This document shows, one piece after another, positions 33,959 through 42,527 of a stretch of DNA of 64,000 nucleotides. A program made the position numbers and the translations under genes. Position 1 is the stretch's first letter. The number at the start of each line of letters is the position of its first letter. This DNA is from Streptomyces katrae (lineage in GTDB: Bacteria > Actinomycetota > Actinomycetes > Streptomycetales > Streptomycetaceae), in contig NZ_CP020043.1 of NCBI RefSeq assembly GCF_002028425.1, positions 1-64,000 on the forward strand, read 5' to 3'. Below the pieces are notes generated by a model, which worked only from the letters and a program-made list of their open reading frames with translations, was not told the DNA's origin and did not search any database.

Positions 33959-34103
33959 CTTGTGACCCGGGCCGGCGGGCTGCCCCGCTGCCCGGTCACG
34001 ACAACCAGAATGCGTGAGGGGGCCTGACGGCGCGCTGACGGTGGCGGGCATCAGGCGGCGGGGGCAGGAGGGAGGGGGATCGTGTTCCAGGGACAGGTCG
34101 CAC

Positions 34104-34345
34104 TCATCGGGAGTGCAGCGGTCGCTGTTCTTCTTCATGAACTCGGATTTCTTGGCCGACCGTTTTTGCCGGGAAGCCGCGCAGGGGGTGGAACGTGGTG
34201 GTCGTCGTCCAGCCCTTGGCGTTGGGGACGAGGGTCGCCGGCTCGTAGACAGTGGTGGTTTTGGCTCCCGCCGCGTCGGTGGTGCTCGTGATCCGGCCGT
34301 AGGTGGCGGTGGTGGCTGGGACAACGGCACCCACCACCCACCGCG
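34104..34345 (-). pseudogene. RHS/YD-repeat protein fragment
   Basis: YGRITSTTDAAGAKTTTVYE, then PNAKGWTTTTTFHP matches the YD-repeat rhythm of RHS polymorphic toxins (D..G..T...Y). The surrounding shell and toxin regions are absent and the frame ends with a non-homologous tail. It is a remnant of a large secreted toxin gene. Confidence 0.65.
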
Positions 34346-34405
34346 GGGGCAACGGCATCCGTATCGACGGCTCTTGGGCCTGTCGAGAGGGGCAGCTCAA
34401 GCCTG

Positions 34406-34448
34406 CCCGCCTCCCCCCTGCACCCCGGGGGAGGCGGGTCTTTGTCTT
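34406..34448 (+). terminator. Rho-independent terminator
   Basis: 12-bp GC-rich arms (cccgcctccccc / gggggaggcggg), 9-base loop, then tctttgtctt. It isolates the downstream DUF6225-like gene from the tRNA/RHS region. Confidence 0.8.
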
Positions 34449-34557
34449 GCCCGGTGTGTGGTCGGGACGGGGTGGGTGGGAGGCGGCAGGGTCATGGAAG
34501 GCGTTGCGACGGCGCGGCGAACGCGTCTGTGGGCGGTGGTGGTTCTAATTTCGGTAC

Positions 34558-34824
34558 ATGGCTGACATGTTCGAGCACGCCCCGCAGGTATGGACCGCTG
34601 CGCGGCTGCGTGAAGCTCTCGCGGACCTGCCGGACGAGACACCGATCCACATCGGAGTCGCGGACGGGCCCGGTGACTTCGACGGGTACGGCGAGTACGT
34701 CCTGGTGGACGCCGAGCCCGTCGAGATGGACGGCGACGGTGAGGAGGGCAGTGGCACACCGCACGTACAGTTCACGCTGTTCGCGGACGCGCGGGCGGGT
34801 GCCTACCACCTCGACGTCGACTGA
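34558..34824 (+). CDS. DUF6225-like small protein
   Basis: An 88-aa acidic protein: MADMFEHAPQVWTAARLREA, LADLPDETPIHIGVADGPGD, then VLVDAEPVEMDGDG. The VWT..LREAL..LPD.TPI opening matches the Streptomyces DUF6225 family. Role unknown. The start could be ATG 34567. It is a single gene between a terminator and the regulator of the 7TM operon. Confidence 0.75.
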   Translation: MADMFEHAPQVWTAARLREALADLPDETPIHIGVADGPGDFDGYGEYVLVDAEPVEMDGDGEEGSGTPHVQFTLFADARAGAYHLDVD

Positions 34825-35060
34825 GGGCGAGGTGGTGACGGGCGGGCGGGACGCGCCTGCGTCCCGCCCGTCACGTCCGCCCGGCGCGCGCACCACCGGT
34901 GGGCGGCAGGTTTCTGCCACCGCCGTGGCAGGCTGGCCGAAGATCCGTCGTGCGACTGCCACAGGTGTGGCAGGATCGGCGGAGCAAGGACCCCTGTAAC
35001 AGTTCTCCCCCGCCCATGTCTCCGGGGAGAGCAGTGTGCGTCGATCCGGGAGACCAGCCG

Positions 35061-35759
35061 GTGACAGAAGGCTCCTCCACAGCACCTGTGCCGCCGCCCT
35101 CCCGGCCTTCGGCCTTCCCCCAGCTGACCGCGACCGTCGAACGGATCGTCTGCCTCGGGGCGAGGCTCGGCCGGAGCCACGACGAAGTCCTCTGCACGGA
35201 GGCGCTCAACCACGCCTGCGGGGTTCCCGTCGAGGTCATCCGGGAGCTCCTGCAAGGGCGGGCGGCCGGTGAGCCGGACATCCACGAGCGGTTCCGGCAG
35301 CGACTCGACCTGCTGCACGAGACCTACCGCAAGGACAACGGGCGGAAGTTCTCGCACGGGGAGATCGCACGGCAGAGCGGTATCTCCCGGCAGCAGGTCC
35401 AGGCACTGCTCTGCGGGGACCGCCGCCCCACCATGGACCACTGCTCACGGCTTGAGCGGTTCTTCAACCGGCCGGCCGGGTTCCTGCAGTCGGACGATGC
35501 CGAGGCTCTGGGCTGCGCCCTGGCCGAGGTCGAGAAGACGCTCCTGCGGGAGTACCAGGAGCACAGCGAGCGCAACGCCCCGGCGGCCGGGGCGGGGAGG
35601 CGGCCGAGCCTCTACGAGCGGCACGGCGTCGACGGCATCGCGCTGCGCGCGGCTCTGCTGCCCGACCGGGGGCGCACCAGGTTGCTCGAGTGGCTCGACA
35701 CCTACATGGAGGAGGAGGCGGCCGAGCAGAGGTCCGGCCCGGCCGGCGAGCATTTCTGA
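35061..35759 (+). CDS. XRE-type regulator heading the 7TM/FAD operon
   Basis: A 232-aa protein from GTG 35061, eight bases after gggaga. An N-terminal helical domain (LTATVERIVCLGARLG, ALNHACGVPVEVIRELLQ) precedes an XRE-like helix-turn-helix, FSHGEIARQSGISRQQVQAL then LCGDRRPTMDHCSRLERFF. The C-terminal tail is helical and acidic. The same regulator type heads similar actinobacterial clusters with MAB_1171c-like membrane proteins. It probably controls the four genes downstream, of which the first is 171 bp away behind a GC hairpin (35881-35909). Confidence 0.8.
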   Translation: MTEGSSTAPVPPPSRPSAFPQLTATVERIVCLGARLGRSHDEVLCTEALNHACGVPVEVIRELLQGRAAGEPDIHERFRQRLDLLHETYRKDNGRKFSHGEIARQSGISRQQVQALLCGDRRPTMDHCSRLERFFNRPAGFLQSDDAEALGCALAEVEKTLLREYQEHSERNAPAAGAGRRPSLYERHGVDGIALRAALLPDRGRTRLLEWLDTYMEEEAAEQRSGPAGEHF

Positions 35760-35930
35760 AGCGTGCCTCCCGGCACGCCTCAGGGGTTCGGGAAAGGCCC
35801 GTCGCCGGTCGTCGCGGGGCGGGGAGCTTGTCGAGCGGTCGGGCCGTCGTGCGGCACGGTACGGGCCGGTCGCGTGGAATCCGCGGGGTGTGAGTTCCTG
35901 CCCCCGCGGAAAAGGGCATTGGGGAATCGT

Positions 35931-36524
35931 GTGTTCAAGCAGCGGGAGATACGGCAGTCCGTCAGCGCCATGGTGGGCGGGCTCGGTCATCTGAAGTCTC
36001 CGGTGGCGGCCGAGGTGATCTGCCTCGCGCTCTGCGACGCCATGAGCCGGCGCCGGGGCCGGAAGATCGAGTTCCGCAGCACGTCCTTCCCGCCGGGCAC
36101 CGTCAGCGGTCTCGCCCTCAACATCGGGGACCGGGACCTGATCATCATCGAGGAGCGGACCGTTGGCGAGCACCAGATCGTCATCACCGGGCACGAGCTG
36201 CGCCACCTGGAACTCGGGCACTGCCACGAGCACGCCTTCGAGGCCTCCGCGGCCGCCCGTCTCCTCCACCACGACGGCGACCTGCGGCAGGTGGTCGCGT
36301 CGGCGCTGGCGGTAGCCGGCCGGAAGGGTCCCGTACTGCTGGAGGAGGACGGCACCGCCGCCCGCAGGCACCGGATGCAGGAGCAGGCGGCCGAGCGGTA
36401 CGGGCTGGAGCTGGCACACGCCGTACGGCACCTCCTGACGGTCCCCGATGCTCCCGAGCTCGACCGGAGCACCCGCTCCGGCCGGATAGAAGCGGCGCTC
36501 TGCAACCACGGGATCCGAGGCTGA
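35931..36524 (+). CDS. HExxH (ImmA/IrrE-like) protein
   Basis: A 197-aa protein from GTG 35931 preceded by ggggaat. VITGHELRHLELGHCHEHAF contains HExxH (HELRH) plus a following His, as in ImmA/IrrE-type metallopeptidases that cleave XRE repressors. The segment DRDLIIIEERTVGEHQIVI is the preceding beta sheet. Annotation pipelines often call these toxin or regulator. Position between an XRE gene and two 7TM genes suggests signal-induced cleavage of the XRE protein, which is inference. Only 2 bp separate it from the next start. Confidence 0.75.
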   Translation: MFKQREIRQSVSAMVGGLGHLKSPVAAEVICLALCDAMSRRRGRKIEFRSTSFPPGTVSGLALNIGDRDLIIIEERTVGEHQIVITGHELRHLELGHCHEHAFEASAAARLLHHDGDLRQVVASALAVAGRKGPVLLEEDGTAARRHRMQEQAAERYGLELAHAVRHLLTVPDAPELDRSTRSGRIEAALCNHGIRG

Positions 36525-36526
36525 GC

Positions 36527-37699
36527 GTGCCGGATCCGACCGTTCTCTTTCCCACGGTGCTCGGCGGCGTGGCCGCCCTGCTCAGACTTCCCGGCCTGCT
36601 GAGGAATCCGCGCGATCCCCTGCTCCGGGCGGTCATGGCCATGCTCGTGGCGGCCGTGGGGGTGTTCTTCTTCACCTCCGTCCCCGTGGTCGCCAAGGTC
36701 AACGAGCTCACGGGCATCCCGAACGCCGCGGCCCCCTTCGACTACTTCTGGGCCATGGCCTGCGCGGCGTCGGGGATCGTGCTGGTCATCAACTGGCGGG
36801 GCGGGTCCCCCGAACGCATCCGGCGGGCGACCCGCTGGTGCATCGCGGCCTACGGGACGCTCTGCGCCGCCATCGCCGTGCTGTTCGCGCTCGCGCAGGC
36901 GCCCGTAGAGCGGCTGCGTGACCTGGACACCTACTACGCCAACACCCCTTACATGCGCGAGATGATCGTCCTCTACCTGGTCGGCCACACCGCGGCGTCG
37001 ACCCTCATGGCCACCCTGTGCTGGCGCTGGCTGCGCCACGTGGGAGGGGAGCTGAGGGCGGGACTGGCCCTCATGGTGACGGGCTACGGACTCGCGATCT
37101 GCTTCGGCGTCCTCAAGTTCACCGCCCTGGGAGCACGGTGGGCCGGAGCGGACTGGGACGTGCTCAGTACCGAGGTGGCACGGGCCTGCACCTCGGTGGC
37201 CGCCCCCCTCATCGCGATCGGCATGGTGCTCCCGATCGTCGTACGGCGCTTCCGGGGACGCTGGCGGGACTGGACCCACTACCGGCGGCTCGGACCCCTC
37301 TCGCAGCTGGTGGGCGGGCTGGTACCGACGCCGGCGGCGGTCAGCGTGCCACTGCTGGCGTCGGTGGGTGTACGGCGCCTCCAGCGGGAATCGCTGATCC
37401 ACGACGGACTGCTCACCCTCAACCCCTACTTCGACCTCGGCCTCCGGGCGCGGGCACTGGCCGAAGCCGTCGCCGGCGGCGCCCCCAGCGCCCACGCGGA
37501 GGCCGGTGCGGACGCGGTCATGGTCCTCGCCGCGGTGGAGACGATGCGCGCCGACCCCGAGGGACGGGTGATCGCCTCTTCGAGGACCCTTCAGGAACCG
37601 GCGGGCAAGGACCGCGACCTGATCCGCATCTCGCAGGCGCTCGCGCACACCACGAAACGGGCCGCCGGCAGGCCGCGAGCCGCGGAGGCCGCGCGTTGA
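36527..37699 (+). CDS. 7TM protein A (MAB_1171c/DUF6545-like)
   Basis: A 390-aa protein. Seven hydrophobic helices span about residues 5-240 (for example AVMAMLVAAVGVFFFTSVPV, MIVLYLVGHTAASTLMATLC, LALMVTGYGLAICFGVL). The C-terminal about 140 residues are cytoplasmic, opening DWTHYRRLGPLSQLVGG and containing RRLQRESLIHDGLLTLNPYF. Conserved LDTYYANTPYMREM lies in the loop before helix 5. Members are annotated as putative transporters, but the layout is more like a receptor or enzyme with an output domain. GTG 36527 is 2 bp after the previous stop. Confidence 0.8.
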   Translation: MPDPTVLFPTVLGGVAALLRLPGLLRNPRDPLLRAVMAMLVAAVGVFFFTSVPVVAKVNELTGIPNAAAPFDYFWAMACAASGIVLVINWRGGSPERIRRATRWCIAAYGTLCAAIAVLFALAQAPVERLRDLDTYYANTPYMREMIVLYLVGHTAASTLMATLCWRWLRHVGGELRAGLALMVTGYGLAICFGVLKFTALGARWAGADWDVLSTEVARACTSVAAPLIAIGMVLPIVVRRFRGRWRDWTHYRRLGPLSQLVGGLVPTPAAVSVPLLASVGVRRLQRESLIHDGLLTLNPYFDLGLRARALAEAVAGGAPSAHAEAGADAVMVLAAVETMRADPEGRVIASSRTLQEPAGKDRDLIRISQALAHTTKRAAGRPRAAEAAR

Positions 37700-38946
37700 G
37701 CAGCGTCTACTACTACCTCCCCGCCCTCCTGCTGCTCGTCTCCTTCGCGCTGAGGGTGCCCGGGCTCGTGCGGCACTGGCGTGATCCGCTGGTCCGTTCC
37801 GTGGGCGTGGTGATCCCCCTCGGCGCCGTGGTCTTCTTCTTCGCCGCGCCGCCGACGGTGTCCGAGGTGAACGCGCTCACCGGTGTCGCCAATTTCTCGG
37901 CTCCGCTGGTCTACGCCGTCGTCACCGCCGGGAGCGCCGCCGTCATCAACCTGATGCTGACCTGGCAGGGCGGGCCCGAGGAACGGCGCCGTGCGGCCGT
38001 CTTGTGGTGTGCCGGGGCCTACGGGACGGTGATCGTGGCGCTGCTCGCCCTGTTCGCCCTCGGCGACGCGCCCGACGAACGCCTCCAGGACTTCGACACG
38101 TACTACTCCACCACCCCGTACCTCCGCGAGATGATCGTCCTCTATCTCGTCGCCCACGCGGCGGCGACGGCCGTCCTGTCGGTCCTGTGCCGGCGCTGGG
38201 CACAGGAGGTGACCGGTCTGCTGCGCACCGGGCTCGTCCTCATCGGGGCCGGAGGGGTCCTGGGCCTCGGCTACACCGTGGGCAAGCTCCTCGCCGTGGG
38301 CGCGCGCTGGACCGGCCACGACTGGGACGGGATCAGCACGACGGTGGCCCCCTCCCTGGCCGCTCTCTCCTCGCTGCTCCAGTGCGTCGGGTTCGCCCTT
38401 CCCGCCGTCGGCGAGAGCCTGCGCAGGCAGTCGAGGCAGTGGTCGCGGTACCACCGGCTGGGGCCGCTGTGGGAGATCATCCGCGCGGTCGTCCCGTACG
38501 AGCTCGTACGCATCCCCCCGTGGTCCTCGCTGAGCAGGCGCCACCTGCGGCGGACGTGCGACATCCGGGACGGGCTGCGGCTCCTCGCGCCCTACCTCGA
38601 TACGGTCGCGGTGGCGGACGCGCCTGAACCCGCGGCCGGGCCGGGCGCGTTGAAAGGGGAGGCCGTGGCGCACGCCGCGCTGGTCATCGCGGCGTTCGGC
38701 TCCCTGAACAGCTCCCTGAACACCCGTCCCGGCGCGGCCGCCGGCGGCGGCAGTGTCCAGAGCCTGATCGACAGCGAGGACGAACTCGTGCGCCTTTCGG
38801 ACGCGGTACGGGTCCTTGCGCCCCGCCGCGGGGGCCCGGCCGCCGGCCACGGGCGGGACGGCCACGGGCGGGACGGCCACGGGCGGGACGGCCACGGGCG
38901 GGACGGCCACGGACCTTCGGCGGCGCCGCAGAAGGCCGTGTCATGA
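37696..38946 (+). CDS. 7TM protein B, paralogue of 7TM A
   Basis: A 416-aa protein starting at a TTG that overlaps the previous stop (TTGA). It has the same 7TM plus C-terminal domain plan, with shared blocks FDTYYSTTPYLREMIVLYLV (compare LDTYYANTPYMREMIVLYLV in A) and WSRYHRLGPLWEIIRAVVP. Sequence divergence elsewhere indicates an old duplication, so the pair may work as a heterodimer. It ends in a repetitive tail, GHGRD four times (15-bp units 38845-38904). The stop overlaps the next ATG by 4 bp. Confidence 0.8.
   Translation: MSSVYYYLPALLLLVSFALRVPGLVRHWRDPLVRSVGVVIPLGAVVFFFAAPPTVSEVNALTGVANFSAPLVYAVVTAGSAAVINLMLTWQGGPEERRRAAVLWCAGAYGTVIVALLALFALGDAPDERLQDFDTYYSTTPYLREMIVLYLVAHAAATAVLSVLCRRWAQEVTGLLRTGLVLIGAGGVLGLGYTVGKLLAVGARWTGHDWDGISTTVAPSLAALSSLLQCVGFALPAVGESLRRQSRQWSRYHRLGPLWEIIRAVVPYELVRIPPWSSLSRRHLRRTCDIRDGLRLLAPYLDTVAVADAPEPAAGPGALKGEAVAHAALVIAAFGSLNSSLNTRPGAAAGGGSVQSLIDSEDELVRLSDAVRVLAPRRGGPAAGHGRDGHGRDGHGRDGHGRDGHGPSAAPQKAVS
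38845..38904 (+). repeat. Four perfect 15-bp tandem units in the 7TM B tail
   Basis: ggccacgggcgggac repeated four times, encoding GHGRD. In-frame copy changes would vary the C-terminal length without disrupting translation of the next gene. Confidence 0.9.
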
Positions 38947-40367
38947 ACGGTCCGCGCGGCACCGGCGCCCGGACGGTCCGCCGGCGCGCGGTCGTCATCG
39001 GCGGGGGCTCGGCGGGAATGCTGGCCGCCGCCGCGCTGCGGGGCGCGGTCGACGAGGTACTCGCCGTCGAGAGCGACGAGTTGCCCGACGGCCCGCTCCC
39101 CCGCAAGGGGCTCCCCCAGGCACGGCACGCGCACATGCTCTGGAGCGGCGGCGTACGGGCGGCCGAGGCGGTCCTGCCCGGGATCACCGAGTGCTGGCTG
39201 GCCGCCGGCGCGAACCGGATCCCGACCCCCACGGGCATGGTCGCGCTCACCTCCCAGGGCTGGCTGAGGCGCTGGGACCGCGAGACCCACTTCGTCCTGG
39301 GGTGCAGCCGCGACCTCATGGACTCGGTCGTGCGCGACCACGTCCTGGGCCGGGAGGGCGTCACGATCTTGCCGCACACCCGGGCGGAGGGCCTGACCGG
39401 CAGCCCGTCCCGCGTCACCGGGGTGCGGGTGCGCGGGCGGGCCGGCCACGAGCATGTCCTGGAGGCCGACTTCGTCGTGGACGCGAGCGGCCGCGCCTCG
39501 CGGGCGCCCCGCCACCTGGAGGAACTGGGGGTGCCTCCCGCACCCGAGCGCTCCCTGGACCTCGGGCTGGTGTACGCGACGCGGGTCTTCCGGGCCCCGG
39601 AAGGAGCCGCGGGATTCCCCATCGTCAGCGTGCAGTCCGATCCCCGCAGCGGGCGCCCCGGGCAGAGCGCGAGCATCCTGCCCGTGGAGGACGGGCGGTG
39701 GATCGTCACGGAGACGGGAACCAGGGCCGGTGCGCCGACGGGGGACGCCGAGGACTTCGCGGCGTTCCCGCTCGGACTGCGTCACCCCGTGGTCGGGGAG
39801 ATCATCTCCCGCCTCGAACCCCTCACCGGCGTGTCGCTGAGCAGGAGCACGCGCAATACGCGGCGGTATTTCGAGCAGGTGCGGGGCTGGCCGGAACGGT
39901 TCGTCGTCCTGGGCGACGCCCTCGCGGCGTTCAACCCCCTGTACGGGCACGGCATGTCCGTCGCCGCGCAGACGGCCGCCGTCCTGCGCGCGGAGGTCGA
40001 GGCCCGCGGTGTGGACGCCTCCGGCCTCGCACGGCGCGTCCAGAGGGCCATGGCGAAGCCGGTGGACTCGGCCTGGGAGCTGGCCATGGGGCAGGACGTG
40101 TTCTACCCGGAGGTCCAGGGCGGTGCTCCCGGCCTCCGGGACAGGGTCCTGGCCCGGTACGTGGACCGCCTGGTGAGGACGAGCTGCGGGAGGTTCAGCA
40201 TGGTGGAGGACCTCACGGACGTCACCTCGCTCCAGGCTCCGCTGACCTCGCTGGTCAGCCCGCGCGTCCTGTGGGGAGCCGTACGGGGGCCGCGGTACCC
40301 GCCGCTGGACGGGCCGCCCCTGACGGCACGGGAGCTGGCACTCGTCGGCGGCGGGGCGCCCGGGTGA
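38943..40367 (+). CDS. FAD-dependent oxidoreductase/monooxygenase of the 7TM operon
   Basis: A 474-aa protein. The dinucleotide fold is RAVVIGGGSAGMLAAAALRG (GxGxxG). The second FAD motif FVVLGDALAAFNPLYGHGMS carries the GD...P signature of group A flavin monooxygenases and halogenase/geranylgeranyl-reductase-like proteins. QARHAHMLWSGG resembles the hydroxylase-like QxxHxHxL motif. No transmembrane segment is seen. It is translationally coupled to 7TM B, so it probably makes or modifies the small molecule linked to the membrane pair. Substrate unknown. Confidence 0.85.
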   Translation: MNGPRGTGARTVRRRAVVIGGGSAGMLAAAALRGAVDEVLAVESDELPDGPLPRKGLPQARHAHMLWSGGVRAAEAVLPGITECWLAAGANRIPTPTGMVALTSQGWLRRWDRETHFVLGCSRDLMDSVVRDHVLGREGVTILPHTRAEGLTGSPSRVTGVRVRGRAGHEHVLEADFVVDASGRASRAPRHLEELGVPPAPERSLDLGLVYATRVFRAPEGAAGFPIVSVQSDPRSGRPGQSASILPVEDGRWIVTETGTRAGAPTGDAEDFAAFPLGLRHPVVGEIISRLEPLTGVSLSRSTRNTRRYFEQVRGWPERFVVLGDALAAFNPLYGHGMSVAAQTAAVLRAEVEARGVDASGLARRVQRAMAKPVDSAWELAMGQDVFYPEVQGGAPGLRDRVLARYVDRLVRTSCGRFSMVEDLTDVTSLQAPLTSLVSPRVLWGAVRGPRYPPLDGPPLTARELALVGGGAPG

Positions 40368-40534
40368 TCGGGCCACGGCGGCCCGGGAGGGTGTGAAAGG
40401 GTTCGCGTCGGCGCTGCGCCGCTCCGACGCGCCAGCTCCCCGGACCCTTTCGCGGACGGCACGCGGGGGGAGCAAGATGGGACCGGGCGGAGGCGCACCG
40501 CCTGGTGGGACGTGATCTCAGTGGGGTGAGGAAG

Positions 40535-40897
40535 ATGAGCCGGCGGCACACGGACGCCGAGACCCTCGTGCGGCGCGGCGCCGACGGGCAGTTCTACGTG
40601 GCGGCCCAGGACGTCACCGCGATCCTCCGCGACATGGCACGGACCTTCGATCTGCACGCGCAGTCCGACGAGGCCACCTGGACGCCGGAAGGCCGGACGA
40701 CCCCGGTCCGTCTGGACGAGGACACGATGCGGACGGTGGCGAGCATCCTGCGGGCGCAGGCCGACGAGATGGAGGTCCAGCTCATCGAGATCGCCGCGAC
40801 CAGCACCCCTTCGGCCGGGCCGGCCAGCACCCTTTCGGCCGGGCGTCCGGACCGGTCGAGGCCGCCGGGGAAGGGGCGCGGACAGGCGCAACGGTGA
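40535..40897 (+). CDS. DUF6213-like small protein
   Basis: A 120-aa protein from ATG 40535 (aggaag upstream). The core VTAILRDMARTFDLHAQSDE, then RLDEDTMRTVASILRAQADE and MEVQLIEIA looks like the actinobacterial DUF6213 family. The C-terminus is a Pro/Ser/Arg-rich linker with a short repeat (TLSAGR). Function unknown. It is monocistronic, 167 bp after the FAD-oxidoreductase gene. Confidence 0.6.
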   Translation: MSRRHTDAETLVRRGADGQFYVAAQDVTAILRDMARTFDLHAQSDEATWTPEGRTTPVRLDEDTMRTVASILRAQADEMEVQLIEIAATSTPSAGPASTLSAGRPDRSRPPGKGRGQAQR

Positions 40898-40963
40898 CGC
40901 GAGGGGTGGAGGCGGTGATCCCGCCGGCGCCGGCCGCCGGCCCGTGACGATGGTCGGGTCAGG

Positions 40964-41506
40964 TCAGGGCCGGTCCAGGCCCCAGGTCTGGAGGACGTAC
41001 GGGCGGCCCTTCTCCTCGCCCGTGATCAGGGGCACGTCGAGCAGCCTGAAGCCGGCCTTCCCGGCGACGGCGACGCTGGCGGCGTTCTCGGCCTCCAGCT
41101 CCAGGATCACCCGCTGCGCGCCCCACTGCTCGAACGCGTAGGCGGCCATCACCCGCACGGCGCGGGCGGCCAGCCCCTGCCCACGGTGTGCCGGACCCAC
41201 GGCGTAGCCGATCTCCGTGCCTTCGGGGGCGCGGCGCAGCATGATCTCGCCGAGCGGTGCGCCGCCGTCGAGGGTGATGGCGAGGAGGATGGTCGTGCCC
41301 TCCTGCCGCAGCTCCCGGTCGCGCACCAGCCGGGCGCGGGCGGCCGCTTCGTCGAAGGGCGAGACGATCGGCGTCCAGTACGCGATGTCGGGGTGGTCGA
41401 ACAGCCCGGGCATCGCGGCCAGGTCGCCTTCCGTCCAGTCGCGCAGCACGAGCCCCTCCCCCGACAGTTCGATCCGCTCGGGCAGGGACGACGTGGTGCT
41501 GCTCAT
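40964..41506 (-). CDS. GNAT N-acetyltransferase
   Basis: A 180-aa protein from ATG 41506 (MSSTTSSLPERIELSGEGLV). The RimJ-like plan includes AVGPAHRGQGLAARAVRVMA (acetyl-CoA loop R/QxxGxA) and RVILELEAENAASVAVAGKA. Substrate unknown; protein N-terminal or amine acetylation is likely. It is unrelated in detail to the IS-borne GNAT at 10382. Stands alone on the minus strand. Confidence 0.88.
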   Translation of the reverse strand: MSSTTSSLPERIELSGEGLVLRDWTEGDLAAMPGLFDHPDIAYWTPIVSPFDEAAARARLVRDRELRQEGTTILLAITLDGGAPLGEIMLRRAPEGTEIGYAVGPAHRGQGLAARAVRVMAAYAFEQWGAQRVILELEAENAASVAVAGKAGFRLLDVPLITGEEKGRPYVLQTWGLDRP

Positions 41507-41694
41507 GCTGGAAGACCTCTCTGTCCTGTTCAGGACAAGGCAAGATACCCGGGGGGTGGGTGGGAGCACGCGGATTTTTCTGCGGGGTGGGGGTGTGGGT
41601 GGCCGGGGGCCGTTCGGGCCCGGCGGGACGGCGCGCGCCGTCAGCGCCGTCAGCGCCGTCGCCGCTGTCACCGCCGTCACCGCCGTCACCGCCG

Positions 41695-42282
41695 TCACGC
41701 CGACGGCCGGTCCTCCCACGGCCGTACCCGTCCGACGACGTACGGCCCGTCGTCGCTCTGCGGGGTCCTCAGGGCGGCCAGTACGCCCCCGCTGATCTCC
41801 CCGTGGTCCAGCCACCGGGTGTGCGCGCCCGGGCCGGTGAACCCGAGGACCACGGCACGGTGGCGGGCGCGGCCCAGGGCCTCGGGCGGCCGGGGCGCGG
41901 GGGCCGTGGGCGCCGCGGCTGCGCTGCCCAGCACCTCCAGCACCGACGCGCCGTCCGCCAGGGCGGCGGCGACGGCGGCATACGCGTGGGGCCGGCCGTG
42001 GGCGTGCACCCACAGCACGGCCTGCCGGAAGGGCCCCGTCCGTGCCGCGACCCGTCGCAGCGCCGCGGCGAAGCCGAGGGGATCGGTGTAGTCCGCGCTC
42101 ACCGGCAGCAGCCGGCCGCCTGCGGTACCCAGGTCCCCGAAGGCTCCCGGCCCGGGCGGCTTCCGGGAGACGACCACCGCCGTCAGCCCCTCGCGGACCA
42201 GCCCGCCCACCACCCCGGCGAGCATCCCCGTACCGCCCACGACCAGTACGGGACCGCACACGGGCGCGTCGTCGGCATTCAT
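41695..42282 (-). CDS. NAD(P)-binding SDR-like protein
   Basis: A 195-aa protein from ATG 42282. VLVVGGTGMLAGVVGGLVRE supplies the GGxGxxxG dinucleotide loop, and VVVSRKPPG the strand-2 basic residue suggesting NADP. The YxxxK catalytic pair is absent and the protein is shorter than a classical SDR, so it is probably a Rossmann protein of unknown activity. About 190 bp of GC-rich 9-bp repeats (ccgtcaccg, 41640-41700) lie downstream. Confidence 0.7.
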   Translation of the reverse strand: MNADDAPVCGPVLVVGGTGMLAGVVGGLVREGLTAVVVSRKPPGPGAFGDLGTAGGRLLPVSADYTDPLGFAAALRRVAARTGPFRQAVLWVHAHGRPHAYAAVAAALADGASVLEVLGSAAAAPTAPAPRPPEALGRARHRAVVLGFTGPGAHTRWLDHGEISGGVLAALRTPQSDDGPYVVGRVRPWEDRPSA

Positions 42283-42527
42283 CCGGGGATGTTCGCACGG
42301 CCGGCCGGTGGACGTCGCCCCGGTCGGCGGCGGCGGCGTGGAGAACCGCGGCCGCCGACGGATCCGCACCCGGCCGGAATCCTGTCCCCCTCTTCCGGCT
42401 CCGGCCAATTTGCCCCGGTCCGCGTGGCGGGTCGCGAGCGGACTTCGATTCCGCTTCGAGGGATTCTCGCTCGCCCTGTGAAAACGTCGTCACGCCAAGC
42501 TCCACTGGGGACGAAAGGACGCAGCAA

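Noticed and set aside
35061..40367. Conservon (cvn) type signalling cluster
   Set aside because: Conservons have a histidine-kinase-like protein, a roadblock protein, DUF742 and a small GTPase; none of these is present.
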